A stretch of DNA of 64,000 bases from Rhizobium sp. R634 (lineage in GTDB: Bacteria; Pseudomonadota; Alphaproteobacteria; Rhizobiales; Rhizobiaceae), in contig NZ_LOKW01000023.1 in the NCBI RefSeq assembly GCF_002211305.1, positions 62,001 through 126,000 on the forward strand, written 5' to 3'. Positions 44,647-52,225 of the stretch are shown piece after piece. Made by a program: the position numbers and the translations under genes. How positions within the stretch are numbered: the first letter of the stretch is position 1; every line of letters starts with the position of its first letter. The notes beneath the pieces were generated by a model. It was given only the letters and a program-made list of their open reading frames with translations, was not told the DNA's origin and searched no databases.

Positions 44647-45858
44647 TTGGAATTCCACAAGATACAGCGTTTGCCTCCTTACGTCTTCGACCAGGTGAAC
44701 CGTCTCAAGTCCAGCGCGCGCGCGGCCGGAGTCGACATCATCGATCTTGGAATGGGCAATCCCGATCTTCCCACGCCAAGCTGGGTTGTGGACAAGCTAT
44801 GCGAAGCGGTGCAGCATCCGCGCACGCACCGCTATTCGGCTTCCAAGGGCATTATCGGGCTTCGCCGCGCCAAGGCTGCGTATTACGCCCGCCGGTTTAA
44901 TGTGAAGCTTGATCCGGATACCCAGGTTGTTGCAACGCTCGGGTCCAAGGAGGGGTTTGCGAACATGGCGCAGGCCATAACCGCCCCCGGGGATGTCATT
45001 CTCTGTCCGAACCCTTCCTATCCGATTCATACGTTCGGATTTGTCATGGCAGGGGGCGTGATAAGGTCGGTACCGGTCGAGCCGGATGAGACCTTCTTCC
45101 AAGCTCTCGAAATGGCGGTGCGGCATTCGGTACCGAAGCCTCTGGCGCTCATCATAAGCTACCCGTCGAACCCCACCGCTCGCGTCGCGACGCTCGACTT
45201 CTATAAGGACGTCATCGCCTTCGCGAAGAAGCACGATCTCATCGTTCTGTCGGATATCGCCTACGCTGAAATCTATTTCGACGGTCCGCCGCCGCCGTCT
45301 GTTCTCGAAGTCCCCGGCGCGATCGACGTGGCCGTCGAGTTCTCCTCGATGTCGAAGACATTCTCTATGCCCGGTTGGCGCGTTGGGTTTGCGGTGGGCA
45401 ACGAACGCCTCATCCGGGCGTTGACGCGCGTGAAATCGTACCTGGACTACGGAGCATTTACGCCAATCCAAGTCGCCGCCGCTCATGCCCTAAACTCGGA
45501 CGGGGAGGACGCCGCGCGGGCCCGAGACATTTACAAGACGCGCAGAGATACACTGGTGAAGACCTTTGCCGATGCCGGTTTCGACGTTCCAGCTCCTGCG
45601 GCGACGATGTTCGCATGGGCTAAGATACCTCCGGATTTCCGACACCTTGGCTCGCTGGAGTTTTCGAAACTCGTGCTCGAGAAGGCACAGGTCGCGATTT
45701 CGCCTGGTATCGGTTTCGGCGAGATGGGTGACGAATTCGTACGGCTGGCTCTCGTGGAGAATGAAGACAGAATCCGGCAGGCTGCACGGAACCTGAAGCG
45801 GTGGCTTTCCGCGAGCGCGCGACCGCCACAACTCGATAAAGCAATGAAAGGATTTTGA
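44647..45858 (+). CDS. PLP-dependent aminotransferase (class I/II, AlaC-like)
   Basis: 403 aa from TTG 44647 behind AAGGAG. Fold-type I: IIDLGMGNPDLPTPSWVVDK, HRYSASKGIIGLRRAKAAYY, NPSYPIHTFGFVMAGG, IISYPSNPTARVA (PLP-binding Asn), VLSDIAYAEIYFDG (Asp/Tyr), PLP lysine in SSMSKTFSMPGWRVGFAVG. The family transaminates alanine and glutamate-type amino acids. In this operon it may remove an amino group released by, or present in, the degraded compound, so the pathway substrate may contain nitrogen. The ORF overlaps nothing; GFA follows after 2 bp. Confidence 0.9.
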   Translation: MEFHKIQRLPPYVFDQVNRLKSSARAAGVDIIDLGMGNPDLPTPSWVVDKLCEAVQHPRTHRYSASKGIIGLRRAKAAYYARRFNVKLDPDTQVVATLGSKEGFANMAQAITAPGDVILCPNPSYPIHTFGFVMAGGVIRSVPVEPDETFFQALEMAVRHSVPKPLALIISYPSNPTARVATLDFYKDVIAFAKKHDLIVLSDIAYAEIYFDGPPPPSVLEVPGAIDVAVEFSSMSKTFSMPGWRVGFAVGNERLIRALTRVKSYLDYGAFTPIQVAAAHALNSDGEDAARARDIYKTRRDTLVKTFADAGFDVPAPAATMFAWAKIPPDFRHLGSLEFSKLVLEKAQVAISPGIGFGEMGDEFVRLALVENEDRIRQAARNLKRWLSASARPPQLDKAMKGF

Positions 45859-45860
45859 AG

Positions 45861-46259
45861 ATGCCGATCCTCGGATCTTGCCAATGTAAAGCGGTCCAGT
45901 ACGAAGTGTCGGAACTGGACGGCCCGATGTGGAACTGCTTCTGCCAGACGTGCAGAAAGTCCCATGCGGCCGATCATAACACTGCCGCCAAGGTGAAGAG
46001 TGAGAACTTTAATCTGATTTCCGGCGATGACGTCCTTCACAGCTTTGAGTCGACGCCTGGAAAACTGAGGTGGTTCTGCTCACGGTGTGGTTCGCACGTT
46101 TATGCCGAACGGCCTGCCAACCCGGAGATGAAGGTGCTGCGGGCAGGCACTTTTGACACTGATCCTGGTTCAGTTCCTATGTCCAACGTCTGGCTGTCCC
46201 ACGCCACGCCGTGGCTTGCCCACGACCCCGCGAAGGAAAACTTCGAAGAATTCCCGTGA
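45861..46259 (+). CDS. GFA/CENP-V-family zinc protein
   Basis: 132 aa from ATG 45861, 2 bp after the aminotransferase stop. Zinc-binding cysteines follow the GFA pattern: GSCQCKAVQYEV, WNCFCQTCRKSHAA, and WFCSRCGSHVYAE. Members are linked to glutathione-dependent formaldehyde activation or S-hydroxymethyl adduct handling, but most are uncharacterised. As the last intact gene of the monooxygenase operon it may deal with a reactive aldehyde. Confidence 0.85.
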   Translation: MPILGSCQCKAVQYEVSELDGPMWNCFCQTCRKSHAADHNTAAKVKSENFNLISGDDVLHSFESTPGKLRWFCSRCGSHVYAERPANPEMKVLRAGTFDTDPGSVPMSNVWLSHATPWLAHDPAKENFEEFP

Positions 46260-46379
46260 TCCTTTCACGGTTGCGCGCCCCTATGGGCTGATCGACAATG
46301 AGTGCGGTTTGCCCGGGCACGCCCGTGAAGGGGCTAACTCGAGTGGCACTTGCCGCGTTCGAAGCGTGGAGGTTGGGCT

Positions 46380-46610
46380 GTGACGTATCCCCCAATTGAA
46401 ACGGTCGCCTTCATCGGAGTGGGTGCGATGGTAATTCCCATGACCGGACACCTTCAACAGCGCTTTGGTCTTGGCTTGATAGCGGAGGCCGCCAGATCGC
46501 TTCCGATCTGGCGGACGAGTTCCGGTTGAGAACCACTGACCGGACGTCAGGTGCGTGCCAACGCGCTTTCGCAAATATCGGGGCGTCTAGCGACCATATC
46601 ATCGTGATTT
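46380..46610 (+). pseudogene. Remnant of a 3-hydroxyisobutyrate dehydrogenase-like gene
   Basis: A GTG at 46380 behind GGAGG opens a frame reading ETVAFIGVGAMVIPMTGHLQ, the N-terminal GxGxMG Rossmann motif of HIBADH-type dehydrogenases with the last Gly replaced by Val. A frameshift around 46455-46485 shifts the rest (SDLADEFRLRTTDRTSGAC, then FANIGASSDHIIVISS) to another frame, after which similarity stops. Only ~75 of ~300 codons remain. An 11-bp hairpin (46489-46499/46504-46514, loop CTTC) lies inside. The gene followed GFA in the same operon and may once have supplied a dehydrogenase step. Confidence 0.65.
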
Positions 46611-46654
46611 CATCGAAACCAACTCGACATCCCGACAAGGGCATGACGTCTCTA

Positions 46655-46683
46655 TTGACAGATTAGCAGACAATCTGTCATTC
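46655..46683 (+). promoter_or_regulatory. Promoter with embedded operator (ABC transporter operon)
   Basis: TTGACA at 46655-46660, 17-bp spacer, TCATTC at 46678-46683 (weak -10). The operator CAGATTAGCAGACAATCTG occupies 46659-46677; read on the minus strand it is CAGATTGTCTGCTAATCTG, identical to the site at 41032. This places the transporter in the same regulon as the monooxygenase. Confidence 0.8.
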
Positions 46684-46797
46684 TGAAGTTCGCCGGGTGA
46701 GTACTCGGAGCATTCAAAGACGGCAGTCACAATCCAGCAAGAGGCCGGGCATCGGATGCCCTGGCGCGATTTGCTGCTGCCTAAAGGGAGGATGGGC

Positions 46798-48357
46798 ATG
46801 ACGAATGACGTCGCCGTAAGCATGACGGCCGTTGCCAAATCGTTTGGCGAAACGAAGGCTTTGAAGAAATGCGATTTTGTCGCCAGGGCAGGAGAGGTGC
46901 ACGCGATCGTTGGCGAGAATGGCAGCGGCAAGAGCACCATGGCGAAGATCATGTCCGGCGTTATCGCTGCCGATGGAGGATCTGTCCTAATCCTTGGCAA
47001 GTCCATCACCTCGCCAGTCGATGCCAAAGAGGTTGGTCTCGCTACGATCTTCCAGGAAGTCCTTGTCGCCGATGAGGCAAGTGTCCTCGACAACCTTTTC
47101 GTGGGAAGCGAGGACCTGTTCTCGCTTCGGAAATCCTCCAAGGAACGTGGAAGCGTTGCGCAAAGCCTTCTGGACCGCCTGGTCGGAAAGCATATCGATC
47201 TCAGGCAGAACGTCGGTGATCTTCCGCTCAGCATCAAGCAATGGATCGTTATCGCCCGCGCCGTCCTGAGGAAACCCAAGGTCTTGATCCTGGACGAGTC
47301 CTCGGCTGCACTCGATCTCGACGCGACCGTCCGGCTCCACGAAGAGATCGATCGGCTCCGGTCCGAGGGGTGCGCGGTAATCATCGTCACGCACCGCATC
47401 GCTGAGCTCGTCCGTATCGCCGACCGGGCGACAATACTGAGAGACGGTTTCACCGTCGGTGTCCTTGAGAAATCCGAGATCACCGAGGCGAACCTCCTCC
47501 GCATGATGACCCCTCAAGACCGCCAGATTTCCGCCGCCGCTTCAACGTCTGCAGCGGGCCTGTCGGGTGATCGCAAGGAGGTTCTTTCCGTGCATGGCGC
47601 GCGCCCCCAAGAGGCATCGCAACCCTTCGACTTCGTCCTTCCGCAGGGATCTATCGTGGGCGTTGCGGGTCTGGACGGCCAGGGCCAGGACGCGTTCGTG
47701 CGACTGGTCGCCAGGATTATGTCGCCGTTCGGAGGGGAGGTCCGGATCCTGGATCGGGAAAGCACCGGTCTCGTCAAAGTCAGCACGCTCGACGACGCCG
47801 CGAATAAGGGCATTGTGTACGTATCCGGAGACCGGAAGCGGGAAGGAATTTTCCCACAGCAGAGCATTTTCGAGAACCTCGCCATCGGTATCTACCAAAA
47901 GAACCTGGGGCCGTTCGGTGTCATCAGGCGTAAAAGGCTGAAGCAGACGTTTGCCCGGGAGGTCGAGCGGCTCCGCGTCAAGATCGGGCACCCGGACAAC
48001 CGCATTACGTCCCTTTCCGGGGGTAACCAGCAGAAGGTCCTGATCGGTCGTGCCTTCGCCAATGATCCCAGAGTGATCGTTCTTAACGACCCTGCTCGAG
48101 GCGTGGACCTCAACACCAAACGCGACCTGTATCGCGAGCTTCGGCTGTTTGCCGAAGGTGGCGGCTCGGTAATCTACCTTTCAAGCGAGATCGAAGAGTT
48201 TCTCGGTTTCGCCGATCGCGTTGATGTCTTTCACAAAGGGAGCATCCATCGTTCCCTCGACGGCCCCGACATCAACGAAGAAACCATTCTCGCTGCAATG
48301 TTCGGCCGCTCGGTTGCCGACACCATGGAATTCTCCAAAGAGAGAAAGGCACACTGA
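46798..48357 (+). CDS. ABC transporter ATP-binding protein, tandem-domain RbsA type
   Basis: 519 aa from ATG 46798 (GGGAGG six bases upstream). Domain 1: Walker A GENGSGKSTMAKIMSG, Q-loop IFQEVLVADEAS, Walker B VLILDESSAALD. Its signature region is LPLSIKQWIVIARAV, where LSxGQ is expected. Domain 2: altered Walker A AGLDGQGQDAFVRL, signature SLSGGNQQKVLIGRAF, and NDPARGVDLNTKRDL, as is usual in sugar/nucleoside importers. It energises the two permeases that follow; the nearest binding protein is at 43.4 kb. The ATPase stop overlaps the permease start. Confidence 0.92.
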   Translation: MTNDVAVSMTAVAKSFGETKALKKCDFVARAGEVHAIVGENGSGKSTMAKIMSGVIAADGGSVLILGKSITSPVDAKEVGLATIFQEVLVADEASVLDNLFVGSEDLFSLRKSSKERGSVAQSLLDRLVGKHIDLRQNVGDLPLSIKQWIVIARAVLRKPKVLILDESSAALDLDATVRLHEEIDRLRSEGCAVIIVTHRIAELVRIADRATILRDGFTVGVLEKSEITEANLLRMMTPQDRQISAAASTSAAGLSGDRKEVLSVHGARPQEASQPFDFVLPQGSIVGVAGLDGQGQDAFVRLVARIMSPFGGEVRILDRESTGLVKVSTLDDAANKGIVYVSGDRKREGIFPQQSIFENLAIGIYQKNLGPFGVIRRKRLKQTFAREVERLRVKIGHPDNRITSLSGGNQQKVLIGRAFANDPRVIVLNDPARGVDLNTKRDLYRELRLFAEGGGSVIYLSSEIEEFLGFADRVDVFHKGSIHRSLDGPDINEETILAAMFGRSVADTMEFSKERKAH

Positions 48358-49325
48358 TGTCGCAACGTTTTGGATTTCCTGCGCTCGACAGGTCGCTGAC
48401 CGTACCGCTCGTTCTTTTCGGAGTGTTGCTCGTCGCCGCAGCCGTGCTCTCGCCGCGGCTGTTCACCGCAACCGGAATGGGCGGAGCAATCATCGTCGCA
48501 GCACCTTTGATCCTCACGACGCTGGCCCTGACACCGATCGTGATGGCAGGCCGCGGTTCGGTCGACCTTTCCGTTGGCCCGCTGATGGGTTTCGTGAACG
48601 TCACCCTGATCGGCTGGCTCTCAGCAAGGGGTTACACGTCTCCGCTCGCAGTGATTTGCTGGGTGGTGGCAGTCGGCGCACTGTATCAGTTGCTGCAGGC
48701 GCTCATCATCATCTACGTCCGGGTCGCCCCCATCATCGTCACGCTCTCCAGCTTCCTCGTCCTTTCAGGCTTGAACCTCATGGTCATGTCAAGGCCGGGC
48801 GGCGTTGCGCCGGACTGGATGATGACGTGGGGAGCAGGAACGACGATCTTATCTCCGGTGCTGATCATCGTCTTGGCGGCGTTGGCTCTTTGGGCCGTTA
48901 TGCGCCGGACCACCTTTTACTCCCACCTTCGCATGACAGGCGCTGACGAACGGATGGCCTACACGAGCGGGGTGAAAGTCGACACCGTACGCATCTGCGC
49001 CCATCTCCTCGGCGGCGTCTTCGTCGGCCTTGCCGCGCTCAGCTATACGGCATTGATCTCTTCTGGCGATCCTACCCAGGGAAGCAGCTACACGCTCCAG
49101 GCGGTTACCGCCCTGGTGCTCGGTGGCGCAAACCTGGCTGGCGGGAGAGGAGGAGCTTTGGGGGCCACGCTTGGTGCGCTGAACATGTTCCTCATCTCGT
49201 ACCTGCTTTCCGCCTTCAGCTTCGGAAGCGTGACGGGGTTCGTGACGCAAATGGCTTTCGGCCTGATCCTCGTGGCATCGCTCCTCGTCAACGTATTCAT
49301 GACGGCCCGGCGCACGGCTTTCTAG
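48357..49325 (+). CDS. ABC transporter permease, RbsC type (first)
   Basis: 322 aa with about nine hydrophobic segments. The RbsC-family signatures are MAGRGSVDLSVGPLMGFVNV, RTTFYSHLRMTGADERMAYT (coupling helix region), YTLQAVTALVLGGANLAGGRG and LGALNMFLISYLLS. ATG 48357 overlaps the ATPase stop in ATGA-type fashion. It forms a heterodimer with the next permease. Members of the family transport ribose, xylose, nucleosides, autoinducer-2 and related polar molecules. Confidence 0.9.
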   Translation: MSQRFGFPALDRSLTVPLVLFGVLLVAAAVLSPRLFTATGMGGAIIVAAPLILTTLALTPIVMAGRGSVDLSVGPLMGFVNVTLIGWLSARGYTSPLAVICWVVAVGALYQLLQALIIIYVRVAPIIVTLSSFLVLSGLNLMVMSRPGGVAPDWMMTWGAGTTILSPVLIIVLAALALWAVMRRTTFYSHLRMTGADERMAYTSGVKVDTVRICAHLLGGVFVGLAALSYTALISSGDPTQGSSYTLQAVTALVLGGANLAGGRGGALGATLGALNMFLISYLLSAFSFGSVTGFVTQMAFGLILVASLLVNVFMTARRTAF

Positions 49326-49337
49326 AGAGGACTGGTA

Positions 49338-50354
49338 ATGACTTCACTCACAACGGAACAGACGATGAGCCAAATCACAGGACGATCGGTAAAGCTTCAG
49401 CGCAGCATCGTAATTGGCTTTGGTCTGCTTGCCGCACTTCTCGTGTTGGGTACGATCCTTGTTCCGGGGTTTATCTCGCCCCGTAACGCGCGTTCGATAT
49501 TGCTGCTTGCCGCTTTCCTGGGGCTTGCATCGTTGGGACAGACGCTATGTGCCATGGTTGGCGCGCTTGATCTCTCCATTCCATATGTCATCGGGGGAGC
49601 GAATATTCTCTTCCCAAGCCTGTTGGTCACCGGGATGCCTGCCTGGCTGGCCGTGATAGCGGTCGTTCTCCTGGGAGCAGCAATCGGGCTTGCGAACGGC
49701 TTTTTGAGCTTCAAGCTGCAGGGCCAGGCTCTCATCATGTCCCTTGGGGTCGGCTTCGCATTTGTCGGCGCGGTACAACTCTACACCTCCATCGGTTCCG
49801 ACTACGGCGGAACGGTTTTCGCCCCCGTACCGGACTGGCTCCGCAATATCGCCGCGTTCAACGGGAAGACCTTCGGGCTGCCCCTGCCGCCAGTGGTACT
49901 GGTGTGGCTCCTCGTCACGCTCGTCACCATCTGGGCTCTGTATAACACATGGTTCGGCCGCTCCATCTACGCCGTCGGCGGCAGCAGGACTGCAGCGGCA
50001 CGGCTTGGCATTTCCGAAACCAAGGTCTGGACCAGCATTCACGGTATCAGTGGGGCGATGTCGGCACTGACGGGCGTATTGCTGCTCGGGTTTTCCGGCG
50101 GCGGCTTCGTTGGCGTCGGAGACCCATATCTCTTCACCACCGTTGCGGCCGTTGTGATCGGCGGCACCTCGTTGCTCGGTGGCGCAGGCGGATACGGGGC
50201 AACCGTTCTCGGGGTACTCGTATTGACGATATTGACGTCCCTGCTGGTCGGGCTCGGCCTCAGCTTTGCCGCGCAACAGGCGATCGTGGGTTTGCTGATC
50301 GTGCCGATGGTGGCCGTCTACGCGCGTACCCCGCATATCCGCAACCAGATCTGA
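49338..50354 (+). CDS. ABC transporter permease, RbsC type (second)
   Basis: 338 aa with eight to ten membrane segments. RbsC-like features are LGQTLCAMVGALDLSIPYVI, FGRSIYAVGGSRTAAARLGI (coupling helix), YLFTTVAAVVIGGTSLLGGA and GYGATVLGVLVLTILTSLLV. It starts 12 bp after the first permease and is the second half of the channel. The FMN reductase follows 16 bp downstream, so transport and flavin supply are in one operon. Confidence 0.9.
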   Translation: MTSLTTEQTMSQITGRSVKLQRSIVIGFGLLAALLVLGTILVPGFISPRNARSILLLAAFLGLASLGQTLCAMVGALDLSIPYVIGGANILFPSLLVTGMPAWLAVIAVVLLGAAIGLANGFLSFKLQGQALIMSLGVGFAFVGAVQLYTSIGSDYGGTVFAPVPDWLRNIAAFNGKTFGLPLPPVVLVWLLVTLVTIWALYNTWFGRSIYAVGGSRTAAARLGISETKVWTSIHGISGAMSALTGVLLLGFSGGGFVGVGDPYLFTTVAAVVIGGTSLLGGAGGYGATVLGVLVLTILTSLLVGLGLSFAAQQAIVGLLIVPMVAVYARTPHIRNQI

Positions 50355-50370
50355 TCGGAGGGCCGGCAAA

Positions 50371-50880
50371 ATGAAGATTGTCGCGATAACCGGCAATGTC
50401 TCGCGCCCCTCCAAGACGCGGGCGCTCGGGGAATACGCACTCTCGAGCGTCTCGCCCGGCCACGGCCGGTATCTCTTTGACCTGGTCGATGTTCTCCCGG
50501 TGTTAGGAACCACGCTGTGGCGTTCGGAGGCTCCTGCTGGACTTGCGAACGTTCTTGACGCAATCCAATCTTCAGACGTCCTCGTTGTGGGGACACCGGT
50601 CTTCAAGTCCTCGATGACCGGTCTTCTCAAGCATCTTTTCGACCTCTTCGAAATGACAGCCCTGCAGGGTAGACCCGTTTTGATATTCGCAACGGGCAAG
50701 GCCGAGGCCCATGGCGAGCATGTCGAGGCTCACCTGCGCTCATTGATGGGCTTCTTCAAAGCCGAGGTTCGCGGTGACTTCATCTATGCGATGGACGGCG
50801 ACTTCCCGGATTCGGCACCATCTGCGGAACTTCGGGAGCGGGTCGACCGCCAACTCGCACGCACTCTGGGCCATGGTTAG
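50371..50880 (+). CDS. NADPH-dependent FMN reductase (SsuE/MsuE-like)
   Basis: 169 aa, flavodoxin-like. The N-terminal phosphate loop is ITGNVSRPSKTRALGEYAL, followed by SDVLVVGTPVFKSSMTGLLK and HLFDLFEMTALQGRPVLIFATG, typical of SsuE, MsuE and SfnE. These supply FMNH2 to sulfonate or sulfone monooxygenases of the luciferase-like family. It is a second, structurally unrelated reductase in the regulon next to the RutF-like one, which suggests a high demand for reduced flavin or two oxygenase partners. Confidence 0.9.
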   Translation: MKIVAITGNVSRPSKTRALGEYALSSVSPGHGRYLFDLVDVLPVLGTTLWRSEAPAGLANVLDAIQSSDVLVVGTPVFKSSMTGLLKHLFDLFEMTALQGRPVLIFATGKAEAHGEHVEAHLRSLMGFFKAEVRGDFIYAMDGDFPDSAPSAELRERVDRQLARTLGHG

Positions 50881-50895
50881 TTCAAGGAGAAGAAC

Positions 50896-51699
50896 ATGAA
50901 GTTTGCTTCCATCGAGAGCGCGGTTAAAGCAATCGCCGCCGGAGAGATGATCATCGTCGTGGACGACGAAGACCGGGAAAACGAGGGCGACATCCTCGTT
51001 GCCGCGGAGAAGGTGACGAACGATCATGTTGCCTTCATGATGCGTTATGCGCGCGGCCTGATCTGCGTTCCCTTGACCGGGGAGCGGTTGGACGAACTGG
51101 ATATCCCGCTCATGGTGGAGCGCAACTCGGATTCCATGCAGACGGCGTTCACGGTCTCAGTGGACCTGATAGAAGGCGTATCGACCGGTATTTCCGCAGA
51201 AGACCGCGCCAAGACCATCAGGGCGCTTGCCAACGCATCGACGATGCCGGAGGAGCTGTCCCGGCCAGGCCACATATTCCCCCTGCGGGCAAACCCGTCG
51301 GGTGTTCTCGGACGCCCCGGCCATACGGAAGCCGCGGTGGATTTCGCTCGGCTCGCCGGGCTCGAGCCAGCGGGTGTTATCTGCGAAATCGCCAACGACG
51401 ACGGCACTATGGCGCGTCTTCCCGAACTCAGCGAATTCGCCGCGCGCCACAACCTTCTCATGGTGACCATCGAAGCCCTGATCGATTATTGCCGCGAGAT
51501 CGATGAACGCGGCCCTCGTTTAGAGGACGCGGGCGCGGCGGCGGCGCTGTCGAATGTTTCGTATCTGGCAAGCAGACGTACTACATGCCCCCAGCGGGAG
51601 AGCGGAACTACTGCGTTCGCAGTCTCTGATACAGCACAAGAAAAGTGCGTTTCGCAGGTGCCAACGGGGGGAACGGACCTTGGGTTCGCTGTGCGATGA
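50896..51699 (+). CDS. ribB: 3,4-Dihydroxy-2-butanone-4-phosphate synthase (RibB) with abnormal C-terminal tail
   Basis: RibB makes the four-carbon precursor of riboflavin from ribulose 5-phosphate. Catalytic features: VVDDEDRENEGDILVAAEKV (Glu/Asp metal site, ~22-40), YARGLICVPLTGERLDELDI, RPGHIFPLRANPSGVLGRPG, HTEAAVDFARLAGLEPAGVI and EIANDDGTMARLPEL. The domain ends near residue 205 (LIDYCREID). A further ~60 residues (GPRLEDAGAAAALSNVSYLA, then ESGTTAFAVSDTAQEK) do not belong to RibB, and the last residues (GTDLGFAVR) are encoded by the IS remnant end. The core looks intact. It follows the FMN reductase by 15 bp, coupling FMN synthesis to the flavin-dependent pathway. Confidence 0.9.
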   Translation: MKFASIESAVKAIAAGEMIIVVDDEDRENEGDILVAAEKVTNDHVAFMMRYARGLICVPLTGERLDELDIPLMVERNSDSMQTAFTVSVDLIEGVSTGISAEDRAKTIRALANASTMPEELSRPGHIFPLRANPSGVLGRPGHTEAAVDFARLAGLEPAGVICEIANDDGTMARLPELSEFAARHNLLMVTIEALIDYCREIDERGPRLEDAGAAAALSNVSYLASRRTTCPQRESGTTAFAVSDTAQEKCVSQVPTGGTDLGFAVR

Positions 51700-52035
51700 T
51701 TGGGCATGACAAACCGTGACCCGCTTTATCGCCCCCGCCGCTTTCCTGCTGAAATTATTGCGCACGCGGTGTGGCTTTCTTTCCGCTTTGCTTTTGCGCC
51801 TGCGGGTGATCGAGGCCATGCTGGCCGGTCCTGGGATCATTGTCTCGCACCAGACGATCCGCCTGTGGGCAGAGTAATTTGGTCATACCTCCGCCAACAA
51901 CAAGCTTCGATCCTACCACGCTGTAAAACGAGAGTTCATGCCGGATGTAGCGCTTCGGCTCCACCCTGTTCCACACCCCACCCCATGACCTCACCACGAG
52001 CCATCGTCGCGAACTGGGAGTAGAAGCGATGAACC
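51672..52035 (+). mobile_element. IS6-family transposase remnant (copy 1)
   Basis: From AACGGACCTTGGG at 51672 the sequence aligns with 58654 onward. A frame from ATG 51706 gives TNRDPLYRPRRFPAEIIAHA, the N-terminus of rhizobial IS6-type transposases (DPLYRRHRFPAEVIAHAVWL), then SHQTIRLW-type sequence in another frame, and after a deletion NKLRSYHAVKREFMPDV, the later 'DKLxSYxAAKREIMPGV' block. Stop codons, frameshifts and the deletion show that it is dead. It overlaps the 3' end of the ribB reading frame. Confidence 0.75.
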
Positions 52036-52225
52036 TATGGGCCCAAATTGCTCGCGCATCACTGACAAAATCGACCGGCGTCATGGGCTCGTCTCTTTGC
52101 CCTTAAGTCTAAGATTCCCGTCGAAGTGACGGCGAAGGACCGGCTGCAAACCCTCAATTGCCCTGTTCGCCCGTCGATGGCGAAAGGCCGACCTCATGCT
52201 TGGAAACCGTTTCGGGAAGGAAGTG

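Noticed and set aside
42143..51699. Riboflavin-degradation locus (RcaE-like lyase with RibB)
   Set aside because: The oxygenase looks more like RutA, and no riboflavin kinase-like or flavin-specific transporter gene is present; RibB is better explained as flavin supply. Kept only as a phylogeny test.
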